A DNA stretch of 64,000 nt from Dasypus novemcinctus (taxonomy: Eukaryota > Chordata > Mammalia > Cingulata > Dasypodidae): assembly GCF_030445035.2 (NCBI RefSeq), contig NC_080695.1, positions 1,606,545-1,670,544 on the forward strand. Reading direction: 5' to 3'. The notes beneath the pieces were generated by a model. It searched no databases. It was given only the letters and a program-made list of their open reading frames with translations, and was not told the origin of the DNA. The position numbers were made by a program, and so were the translations under genes. Each line of letters begins with the position of its first letter. Positions within the stretch are counted from its first letter, which is position 1. Positions 9,501-19,551 of this stretch are shown here, in pieces.

Positions 9501-12500
9501 AGGAGCCCACGGGGTACAGCCCCAACCCCCCGAGGCAACCTGCACACAAATTCCACTGCCCAGAGTCAAGGGCACGAAGCCCCCACCACCCAATCCTGTA
9601 CGGCAGCCCCGTCCCTGCCGGCTGCGCGCCACCCCACCTCACCCCCGCCCTGTGGCGTGGGATTTGTCTGGGCACAGACCCCCCGTTGCTAATCCAAAGC
9701 TGCTTAGGACAAGAAGGCGGCTTAGCCCCAGCTCCCCGGAGGGGCGGGGGCGCTGCCACCTGCTCGGGATGCAAGCCGCCACCGCCTGCCACGCTCCCAC
9801 CCCACGTGCAGCCCGTCCAGTGGGCAGGGGGCCGCCCCTCCCCGGCGGCCCTGGCAGGAGGCGCCCGCCTCTCCCCTTGCCCCGGGCACCACCTGGCACC
9901 CCGCCCTGGGGAGCAGCCACCTGGACCAGCTTCTCGTGCTCGCCCGTGGAGCTGGCGACGTGCAGCACGTGGTAGAAGCGCTGCGAGGCCACAGTCGGGG
10001 GCTCACTGGGGTGGGGCCCTGCACCCCCGTCCCCATCGCCCCCCAAGAACATGTGGGCAGGCTGCGCTGGGTCCTGGCCCCCCCGCCACCTGCAGGGAGG
10101 AACAAGGAGGCTGAGGCCGAGGGGCCCTGTCCCCACTCCCCCCAAACCCTCAGAGCACGCCCCCCCAGCCCCCACCCACTCCCGCCAGGCCTGAGGGCTG
10201 TGCCCTGGACCGGCCCAAAGCCCTCCGCATGCACGGTGCAGACCGTAGGGAGGGCGCCCTCGGAGGCTGGCAGCGCCATGTCCCACCTGGTGAGCTCCTG
10301 GGGGCAGCGTCCTGGGGTCCCGAGACCCCCCGGTAGCCGGCTTGCCCCCCACAAGCATGGCCGGGCCTGCAGCAAGGCCCCCCCACCCGCAGCAGACGGA
10401 CCCCCCGCGCTGCTCACCGCTGCGCCCGGGGCAGCTGGAAGACCTCCTGCCACACAGAGAAGAGCCCCCGGCGCTGGTCCTTGAGGCCGACGTGCGCCGT
10501 CCGCACCGTCCCCAGGCTCAGCCCCCGCCGGCCCTGCCCGTGCAAGAACTGCCCCCGCGGGCGGGCGTGAGAGGCACGGGGAGGGTGGAGCGGGCCCCCC
10601 GCCGCACCCCCGCGCCCCGCGCGCCCACCTGCAGGGTGTTGACGCAGGCCCGGATGTCGTTGCCCGTCTTCTCGCAGAGCGCGGCGAGCGCGCCCGGGTC
10701 GGCCTGCATGCCCCGCTTCAGGGCGATCTGTGGGAGGCCAGCGGTGGGCCCAGGGACGGGTGAGGGCGAGTGCACCGGCCCATGCAGCCCTCCGGCGCGG
10801 CCCCCCCACCTCCCCCACCCCCACCGACCTCCAGGAGCCGCTGCGCGAGCCGCGACGGCAGCGTCGGCGGGAAGTGGAGCAGGAGCGCCTGCTGCTTCAG
10901 CTGCCGCAGGGAGGGCGCGAACCTGGGGGCGCAGGGGCGGTACCCTCAGCCGGGGTCCTCGGGGTCTGCACCCCGGCCCAGCCCCAGCTCTGCAGCCTTG
11001 ACGTGGCCGGGCAGGCAAGCAGGGCGGCCCTCCCCAGGGGCCCGAGACCCCGCGCGGCCCACCCGACGCCCCCCACTCACGGGTCGTTGCAGATGCAGAT
11101 GACGGGCCTCAGCAGCAGCCCCCCCGCCTGGCGCCGCCGCCCCGCCCCCGCGGGCACGCTCTGGCCCCCCGGCTCCGGCCCCTGCGGGCCCCTGCGCTCC
11201 AGCACACTCAGGAGGACGTTGACGGCGGCCTGGGGGAGGCGCGGGGGACCGCTTGAGCCACTGCCCGCGGCCACCAGCCCGCCCGCGCCAAGCTCACCCA
11301 CCGTGGGGGCCCCGTCGATCTCGTCAATGACCAGGCAGTTGGGCCGCCCGCCGGCGCCCAGCACCGACTCCATCTGCGTGGCCGCCTCGATGCGCGCGCG
11401 GAAGGCCTCGGGGCTGCGGTCGTCGCTGGTGGCGATGGCACTGTGAGCTCAGGCGCCCGCCTCTCGTCGGCGTCCCCGCAGGGAGCCTCTGGGTCCCACC
11501 CGCCACTTGAGGCTCCTGCCCATCCCGGCAGGCCCAAGGCGCGGGATTCCCGCGGCAAGCGCCCTAGGCCCAGCGCCGGCTCAACCAGGCACGTCGGGAC
11601 AGCGGGGCCACCCGCTCACCTGGCGTTCATCTCCACCACCGCGTAGCCCGCGTGCCGGGCGATCACGTGGGCCAGGGTGGTCTTGCCCAGCCCCGGGGGC
11701 CCACACAGCAGCGCCACCTGCAGGCCGGGCGGAGTAGGGGCTGAGCCCAGCCCCCTCCAAGAAGCCCCCTCCCAGGGCGGCACCAGCGAGCAGCCAGAAC
11801 CCGCCCCCAAGGATCGACGACCCCCCAGGCTCAACGCCCCCCAAAGCTCAATGGCCCCCGAGACTCAACACCCCTCCCCGAGGCGCAACGCCCCCGCAGG
11901 CTCAATGCCTGGGGAAGCCCCTCTGTCAGGGGAGGACGACCCCAGCAGCAGAGCTAGGGCTCAGTCAGCAGGTCACGGGGGGACCGAGGGGCATGGCCGT
12001 CAGCACGCACAACCCCCAAAACCTCCACCGTCCGCCAAGAGCAGCTGGGGGGAGAGGAGCAGGGCCTGCCGAGAGCGTCAACTCTACCCACGATGCCTGG
12101 GGACCGCTCACAAGCTCCAACTCGTGCCGCCAACGCTGCACTAGCCCCCGAGGCCTCGGAGGCGGGGAGAGCAAGCCCCCCCTCCTCCCCCCTCCCTCCC
12201 CCCCCACCCGTCATCCCAGGCCCTGGAGGCGCCCACAGCATGGCCCACCCAGGGCACGGCCAAGTGGCCTCACCTTCTGCCGCGGCCGCTGGCTCGGGTC
12301 CAGCTCGGCCTCCAGCATCTCCTCCAGCACCTGCTCGTGGCTCTTCCACTTGGCGGAGGCCGTGGCCTCCTTGCCGGCCCGAGGCGGCTCTGCGCCGAGC
12401 CTTGGCCTCCGGGCGGGCCTCTCGCGGCCGAACACCACCACGTCCCACAGCTTCAGCCACTTGAGCAGGCAGCGGTTGGTGAACTGCGGGGGAGGCGTGG

Positions 12501-14429
12501 CTCGAGGGGCAGGTGCTCGTCCACCTGCCACCACGAGCCCACCTGGCGGGCCCCGAGGCCCAGAGCCGAGCGGCTGGCACCCACCACCCTGCATCTCCAA
12601 ATGCCTTCCCGGTGCCAACCCTGACATTGGGTAACGGGGAAGAGGGAACAGAGGCTCAGGCAGGGGCGCCCCAGCAGGCCAGCCACACAGACCCCACTCC
12701 CGCCGGGCGCCTCACGTCGTCGCTCAGCAGCTCCGTGTAGTGCCGCGGTGCGAACTCATCCACCCAGAGGTGCTGGGGGTCGTCGGAGCCGCCGGTCGCC
12801 TCCTGCTCCTCCCCGGGGACCGCGGGCTGGGCCTCCTCCTCCAGCTCGGGCCTGAGGCTAGAGAGGTGCATGCCCTCAGCCGCCGGGTAGGACCACAGAG
12901 ACCACACACCAGACGCCGGCCCAGCAGGGAGCGGTTCCAGGCGCGGGAGGACCACGGAGTCACCTGCGCAGCGTGTCCGAAAGGCGCTGGGCCTCCTGGA
13001 GCAGCCGCTGCCGCCGCTGCACGAACAGAAAGCTGGGGTCAGGACAGCCCAGGGGCCACGTGTCCCCAGGCCCCCTCCCGGGCAGGGCCCAGTAGAACCA
13101 CCTCGCTGTCAACCTGCTCCTTCAGGGAAGAGAATGGCACCCCCAACAGGTCCAGCTGCCTGCGGCCACGCCACCAGATGTCAAGAGGCGGGTTCTGGGA
13201 AAAGGGAGCACGGCACCTGCCTCTGAACGCCCCCCAAGCCACAGGGGTCCCTGCAGTGTCCCGTGTCCCCCCACCCCCCCGCCGACAACACACTTAGAGC
13301 ACAGCATCAGCGGCAAGAGAGACACACAAGCTCCTCTCTAATCAGGGCAAGGTGGCGCTCAAAAGCAGCCCGGCTGGCGCACAGAGGTGGAGAAGTGTCC
13401 TCTGAGATCCCCTAGGCTGGCCAGACCACAGGCCACCCCCCCCCCCAAGCAACTTCTGCTGTCCCCCGTCCCAGAGCCGAGCAAACACCCGGTTCACGCA
13501 AGCCCGGCTCGCAAAGGCTCCCGTCTGCCCAGCAGGTGGCAGGAGCCGGGAGAGCTGCCAAGGATGCCCGGGCTCCAGCCCCCACCTGTACCTCCGTGCC
13601 CGTGGGGTCAGCCTGCAGCAGGAGGAAGGCCCGGTCGCCGTCTGTGGACGTCACATGTACGTAATCCTCCAGGACGGGCGGCCGCCTCAGGACGCGGTTC
13701 CGGGCGGCTGGCAAGACCTGCGTGAGCTCCGCGCAGGCACCGGCATCCGGGGGCCTGGCAGAGGCTAGGGCTCAGTCCCGTGGCCTCCCGCTACTGGGGC
13801 GAAGGGCTGGGGTCTAGCACCTCTCCACCCCCCCAGGCCTCAGGGCCTCCTCAGGAATGCCCCCGACCCACCCGTGCGGCGAGGGGCCGTGCAGGGGCAC
13901 ACACCCGTTGGCCCACGGCGCAGCAGGGACCTCAGGGCTCGGTGGGGGTGTGACGCCCCGCGGGGAGGCGGGAGGTGGCAGCTCCTGCGGCTCCTCTGGC
14001 CCGAAGTTCAGCCTCTTGACCACCTCCAACCGGGGCCGTTTGGCCTTCGGGGCTGCGGAGACAGGAGGAAACAAGAGCCCCGAGTCTCCCAGCCCCGCCG
14101 CTGCCCCGCGCCAACCGCGCACGTCCTGCGGCGCAAGGGTCCGTCCGCGCGCGGCGGCGTCCTCGGATGAGGGCCGGGTCGGCCCGCCCTGGGAACCCCG
14201 CAGGGCGGCGGGACTGAGGTACGGACGGCGCGGTCTCGGCAGCCGCCCCGGGGCAGGGCGCGGGAGAGCCCCGCAGCCGCGCCGCGCTCGCCTCCTGCTC
14301 CTCCGCGAAGGCCTCCCCGAGGCCGGGGCCGCGCCCACCTTCCAGCTCGGCCAGCACCTCGAGCTCGTCCGCGAACTGGCTGTGGAAGTCGTCCTCGGCG
14401 CCGAACGGCGCCCACTCGTGGTCCTCCAT
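6537..14429 (-). CDS. CHTF18: Chromosome transmission fidelity factor 18, alternative clamp-loader large subunit
   Basis: Many exons on the minus strand run from ATG at 14427-14429 ([19 protein letters not shown]) to TAG at 6537-6539 ([10 protein letters not shown]). CHTF18 with DSCC1, CHTF8 and RFC2-5 forms the Ctf18-RFC that loads PCNA and supports sister chromatid cohesion in the nucleus. The AAA+ core is plain: Walker [13 protein letters not shown] near 11.69 kb, Walker [11 protein letters not shown] near 11.32 kb, and the sensor region VICICNDP near 11.08 kb. Conserved later blocks are [20 protein letters not shown] near 10.46 kb, [15 protein letters not shown] near 9.23 kb, [16 protein letters not shown] near 7.44 kb and [18 protein letters not shown] at the end. 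One exon end near 9.05-9.10 kb lies in a minisatellite that repeats its splice donor (separate entry). The 5' end faces RPUSD1. Individual exon edges were not all fixed. Confidence 0.95.
8894..9130. repeat. 56-57 bp minisatellite carrying a copied exon end and splice donor of CHTF18
   Basis: Four copies of a unit containing, on the minus strand, the exon end FPSSQQE followed by a GTGCGC donor start at 8894, 8951, 9040 and 9096. A further partial copy without the donor lies inside the second unit. Unit spacings are 57, 89 (53 plus a 36-base partial) and 56 bases. The copy at 9096 is continuous with the CHTF18 coding exon. Confidence 0.85.
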
Positions 14430-15528
14430 GTCCCGGCGCGCGCTCGAACCTCCCGCGCCGCCCGCGCCGCCGCCCGCGCCCTGATCCCCGGCGCCGCCAA
14501 TCAGCGGCCGGCTGGCTGACGGCGCTCGCCATTGGCCGACGGGCCCAGCCTGGGCGGGGCGGGGATGCGCGCGCAGGCCGGGCGGGCCGAGGCGACCCCG
14601 CCCTATACTCGCCGCGATGGTCCCAGGGCGCTTGCCATTGGTCAGCAGAGCAGCCCGTCCGCGGCGGGATGGGGCGGGGCGGGGCCGAGGGGCGGGGCCG
14701 AGGGGCGGGGCTCTGCCCGTAGTAGCCGGAGCGTCCCCAGGGGCGTTTGCCATTGGTCAGCAGAGCCGCCCGTCCGCAGCGGGGGCGGGGCGGGGTTGGA
14801 GCAGCGCGCGCATCCCCGCCCGGGCCGAGGCGCTGCTGGGTTGTCTGACCTGCGGGTCCGGAGCCCCGGAGCTGAATCCCGGATCGGGCGGCTGGCCCGT
14901 GCGGCCCGTCTGCAGGTGGTTCCCGGGCCGCTGGAGGGGCTGGGAGTCGGGGACCGTCCGCACTTGGGCCCACCCTCGGAGGCGGCGGGCTCGGGCTGCC
15001 CCTCCGAATGCGGGCGGGGGCGCTTCCGGGCGGGGGGTTCTCTGCGGGCAGGTGACAGGTGGGCAGGTGACAGGTGGGCAGGCAGGTGGGCCGCGGGTAC
15101 CGCTGGATTGGCCGCCGACGGCCCCAGCCCCAGGCTGACCTGGGGGTCCCTGAGTCTGGGGGCCCAGCAGCTTCTCCTTGGCTCTCCCCTGGGCTCGGCA
15201 AGCCATCGCTGTGTCCTCAAGGCGGCGGGAAGTCCGCGGGGTGGGCTGCTGCGGTGGACAGGGCTTTCCAGCGGCCACGCCGGGGGACCGCTGCAGCTAA
15301 AGCCCAGAAAGCCCAGGTTGATCCCCACCCCCGCCGCCCTCCTGGCCTGGCCCAGCGAGGGAGGGTGCCCGTGCACAGTGGGTCTACACATCCAGAGCTG
15401 GGGATCTGGTCGGGGCGACATGGGGCTGACCGTTCCTTGGGGGCCAGTGCCAACCGCGCAGGACACTGACATGTGCCAGGTGCTCCTCAGGGCCCCCACC
15501 GTACACAGCCCCTGGCGCCGCCCGCACC
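14430..15528. promoter_or_regulatory. Shared divergent promoter of CHTF18 (-) and RPUSD1 (+)
   Basis: The start codons of the two divergent genes are about 1.1 kb apart and the interval is CpG-rich. It holds a forward CCAAT at 14497-14501 and inverted CCAAT boxes (ATTGG) at 14531-14535, 14637-14641 and 14752-14756, each followed by GGGGCGGGG-type GC boxes. These are classical NF-Y and Sp1 sites. A 16-base direct repeat (GGGCAGGTGACAGGT) follows near 15.05-15.09 kb. Confidence 0.75.
14524..14800. repeat. Tandemly copied CCAAT/GC-box promoter module
   Basis: The string GCCATTGGTCAGCAGAGC followed by CCCGTCCGC and GC boxes occurs twice, around 14634 and 14749. A diverged copy, GCCATTGGCCGACGGGCC, lies at 14528. 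The CCAAT spacing is 106 and 115 bases. Confidence 0.75.
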
Positions 15529-17120
15529 ATGGAGCCCGGCAGCGTGGAGAACCTGTCCATCGTGTACCGCAGCCGCGACTTCCTGGTGGTGAACAAGCAC
15601 TGGGACGTGCGCATCGACAGCAAGGCCTGGCGCGAGACGCTGACCCTCCAGAAGCAGCTGCGGCACCGCTTCCCCGAGCTGGCCGACCCGGACACCTGCT
15701 ACGGCTTCAGGTGCCGGGCGTGGGGGGCGGCCCGGACGTGGGCTCCGCCGGGGGGCCGCCGGCTGGGCCGAGGCGGACGGGGGTTTCTCAGCCGCCCCCT
15801 CCCTCCGCCCGCCAGGTTCTGCCACCAGCTGGACTTCTCCACCAGCGGGGCGCTCTGTGTGGCCCTCAACAAGGCGGCCGCGGGCAGCGCCTACAGGTGC
15901 TTCAAGGAGAGGCGTGTCACCAAGGTTTACCTGGCGCTGGTGAGGCCTTGTGCCCAGGGTGGGGCCTCAGGACCCCTGCCCGCCTCAGCACTGTGTCACG
16001 CAGCCCCAGGGATGGCAGGTGGGCTCCCGCGAGCCGTGTGCAACACTTCCCCCCGGCAGGTGCGGGGACACGTCCAGGAAAGCAGGATGACCATCAGCTA
16101 CGCCATCGGCAGGAGCAGCACGGAGGGCCGGGCGCACACCATGTGCGTTGAAGGCACACTGGGTAGGGGCGAGGGCGGGGCTGCGCCTAGGGGGCTGGGG
16201 CCCTGGGGTCTGGCTGGGGGCCGGGGCCTGAGGCCGGCGCCCCGCGCTCACGCCGGCCCTCCCGGCCAGGCTGCGAGAACCCGAAGCCGAGCCTCACGGA
16301 GCTGGTGGTGCTGGAGCACGGGCTGTACGCCGGGGATCCGGTTTCCAAGGTGCTGCTGCAGCCGCTCACAGGTGTGGCAGGGGCGGGCCAGGCCCAGGAA
16401 AGGAAACCGAGGCACGGGTAGAGTAGCCTGCCCCGGGGCCTCCCCGGGCCGCCCACAGAGCTCGTGTCCCCCGGGGGGGTGCTGGCCCGGGGCCCTGCCC
16501 CTGCCACGGAGAGGGCGTTCTCTTCCGCCTCTGGTGCAGGGGGACACAAGCGGGCGGCTCTTGTCGCATGCAGTCACTGCAGGCTGCCGAGCGGGGGTTG
16601 CCGGGTGGGCGCGGCTTGTCAGTGGCAACTGGGGGTGCGGCCCAGGCACTAGCAGTCCCCTCCTCACCCTGGCCGGGCCCACCGCCCCCCTCCTGCCCCC
16701 GCAGGCCGCACACATCAGTTGCGCGTGCACTGCAGCGCCATCGGACATCCCGTCGTGGGCGACCTGACGTACGGCCAGGCCACAGCCCGCGAGGAGCAGC
16801 CCTTCCGCATGATGCTGCATGCACTGTACCTGTGCGTCCCCACACCGGCCGAGCGCGTGGAGGCCTGCACGCCGGACCCCTTCCTGCCGGCCCTCGACGC
16901 CTGCTGGAGCCCCCGCGCCCTCGTGCACCCGCTCGACCAGCTCGTCCAGGCCCTGCGGGACGCCCCCACGGGCAAGGGCTCCAGACCTGACAGCCCCACC
17001 CCACACCTGCCGGGCCCAGGCCGGCCCCCACCGCCGCCTCCCGAGCCCCCCGAGACCGAGGCGCAGCGGGCTTCGTGCCTACAGTGGCTAGCGGAGTGGA
17101 CACTGGAGCCGGACAACTGA
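15529..17120 (+). CDS. RPUSD1: RNA pseudouridine synthase domain-containing protein 1
   Basis: Five exons, 15529-15710, 15816-15939, 16060-16162, 16270-16371 and 16705-17120, join with consistent phases to give 308 residues (human about 312). The protein belongs to the RluA-like pseudouridine synthases, which isomerise uridine to pseudouridine in RNA. It begins MEPGSVENLSIVYRSRDFLV, with no S4 domain in front. The catalytic-loop motif is HQLDFSTSG, with the catalytic Asp at about residue 67. The later RluA block LTGRTHQLRVHCSAIGHP near 16.7 kb holds the conserved RTHQLRVH. The tail is proline-rich and ends QWLAEWTLEPDN. It shares a promoter with CHTF18. No breaks were found. Confidence 0.96.
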
Positions 17121-17174
17121 GCGGGCCCAGGATGCGCGCGGGGCCGCAGGGCGAGGGCCGTCGCTGGCGGACAG

Positions 17175-17236
17175 GCGAGCGCTGACGCTCCTCGGGTGGC
17201 GGATTGCGAGCGCTGACGCTCCTCGGGTGGCGGATT
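17175..17236. repeat. Two-copy 31 bp direct repeat in the RPUSD1 3'UTR
   Basis: The unit GAGCGCTGACGCTCCTCGGG plus TGGCGGATT occurs twice head to tail just after the RPUSD1 stop. Each unit contains the small inverted pair GAGCG/CGCTC. Confidence 0.85.
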
Positions 17237-17867
17237 CCAAGGACCCCGCTGGCGCCAAGGGCAGCAGGAGCAGCGGCCCCAACAGGCGAGGGCAGCGGGA
17301 GCCCAGCGGGGGTGCCCGGTGACCACGCCGGCTCGCTCACGTGGCTTGGTCTCCCCAGGCCTCCCACGTGGTGCCCCTGGGGAAACCGAGGCCTGCCTTC
17401 CCTCACTGGCACCGAAGCACCGCCCCCGGGATCCCCGTGGCACAGGTGTGGCTGGAAGCCCGGGACGGCGCCTCGCCAGCTCACCCAGCCGGACTAGGCA
17501 GAGCCCATGCTGGGTGCCAGCCTGTGCCCCTTCTCTACCCCGCAGGCTCCGCCATTGCTGGGCGCCACGGCCGCTCCCCACTCCCACCGTCCCACCCGGG
17601 CCCCTGCCTGTGCTGCTCCTGCCTGCAAGCCCCGTCCTTGCCCCGGGCCGGGCGGGTGGCAGGGGCTCTGCAGACGGGGGGCACGGGGCACGGGGCAGGA
17701 GCCCCCACCCAGCACGCTCTAGCTCGCACATGCCGGCCTGCCCTCCGGAGCCTTCCGGGGGCCCTGCTGGCTGCTGCAGCCAGGGGTTGTCAGCCGTGCG
17801 ACCCCCGGCCTGGGAGCCCTGGGTGGCCTGGGGCCCCTCTGCCCCCCGCCGAGCCGTGGAGACTAGA

Positions 17868-17873
17868 AATAAA
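17868..17873 (+). terminator. RPUSD1: Poly(A) signal AATAAA of RPUSD1
   Basis: The only good AATAAA after the RPUSD1 stop, giving a 3'UTR of about 750-780 bases. Confidence 0.7.
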
Positions 17874-17889
17874 CCCGACAACTGTAACC

Positions 17890-19551
17890 GGCAGCCAGCG
17901 TGAACTCGTCTCCCATGGAAGAGTCTGTGCCTCGCGCCCTCGCTGCGCGGTGTCCCTAGGCCTCAGTTTCCTTGTCTGAAGGGGGGACCGTGGCCGTGCC
18001 GAGGGCGGTGGGGTGGGCCCAGCGGTGGGCGCCAGGTGCACTGCGGCACGGTTTCCTCCCCGGCCTCCTGCTGTTGCTCCCCGTGTCGCCCCCTCTCAGC
18101 AGCCAGAGACTCCCACAAGACCTCAACCCACAGCTCTTGCAGGGGGGGCTCCAGGCTTGGGGTGGAGCTGGGGTGCCCCTGCCCCCTCGCCCGCTGGTTG
18201 CTAGCGCAAAGCACGGCACCCCGTGGCCACCCAGCAACCCCCACACGTCTGCGTCTGGGGGGCTTGTCCAGAACTGGGGATCCCAGCTTCTCTGCTCTGC
18301 CAGGCGGGGTAGGGGGGAGGCCTGGCGCCCCAGACCCTCCCCTGTGGCGCAATTGGAGCTCAGGGCCCCAGCACCCTCCTGGCCCTGCACGCGGGGGCCG
18401 AAGCCCCAGAAGTAGGGGAACTGGAGGTGCAGCCCCTGGGGCCGGCTTGGGGCTCAGCCCGGCACAGGGGGCAGCACCCAGTCGGGCAGAGGGTTCCGTG
18501 GCGCCGCTGCCCTAGAGGTAGAACGCGTCGGGAAGTGCCTCCTGTGGTCTAGCCTCGCCCCTGCCTGCGGAGCCGTCCCCTCCCGGTCCGCACATGCCCG
18601 GCGCTGGATCAGAGGCCAGGGGTCCGACCACAGCCACCTCAAGCAAAGCCCGGGGCGCGGCCGTCGGGGCCCAGGCTGGCGTCGGGGCGGCGGGCAGGCC
18701 CTGCAGGCCCCGGCTTCTTGCTCCAGCGCCCCCAGACACGGCGTGTGCACACACCGGGGGCGCCAGGGACCTGTGGGGAGGGGCGTGCGCTGGGCGGCTG
18801 CCAGCTGTGAGCTCAGCACGTCCCCCCGGGCCGGGAGCAGGTGCCCGCAGGGCCTGGGCCCCTGGGGCCGCCCCGCAGCGTCACCGCAAGCCCGCCCCGC
18901 CCCCCCAGGGCTGCCTGGGGGCCACAACAGGGCCGGCGGCCGCCGCGGAGGCCGCGTGTGCGCTGGGCGAGGCATGGAGGTGAGCAGGGACGCCCGCGCC
19001 ATGCGGCCCGTGGGCTCTGGCACGGGGTGGCACGTGGGGGGCCGCGGGAGCCCCCCCTCCCTGCAGCGGGGGCGCCCCCAGTGCCTGCGGGTGGCCTGGG
19101 GCGAGGGCGGAGCTGCCAGCTACAGTCCTCCCGGGCAGCGGGGGCTCCGCCCGGGCCGGGTCGCCGGGCAGAGCTGGGGCTGGACGGGCCTGGCCCCGGC
19201 GGCGGCTCTCCCCGGCAGCCGCACGTTCCCCAGGCCGCCCGCCCTCCCCGTAGGGTTTCCTTGGCTGTGGGGTCCCCTGAGCCCCGACCCGCGATAAGGA
19301 AGTCCCGGATCTGGTCCGCCCTCCCGCTGCGCCCTTTTGTTTGTGGGTTGTTTTCCCGCCCCGGGAGGGCAGACGCAGCCTCGGCGCGGGGCAGCCCTGG
19401 GACCCCGACGACGCGGGCGGCCGGCGGCTCCTCACCCCGTCCGCCCCCCCAGCCGGCCCTGGACCCCCCGCCGTGACCCCGGGCGCCGACCCGTGACCCC
19501 CGCGTCTCCCTGCCCTGGACGGCTCAGCCCGGCAACCAGCGCCTCGCGGCC
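17890..19551. other. Intergenic DNA between RPUSD1 and MSLNL, including the MSLNL upstream region
   Basis: GC-rich, with no recognisable exon. The last 600 bases before the MSLNL ATG are CpG-dense and could hold its promoter. No TATA box is evident. Confidence 0.4.

Noticed and set aside
14532-16151. A 539-codon open frame spanning the shared promoter and RPUSD1 exons in another frame
   Set aside because: It runs through CCAAT/GC-box promoter DNA and then through RPUSD1 exons in the wrong frame, so it is a shadow.
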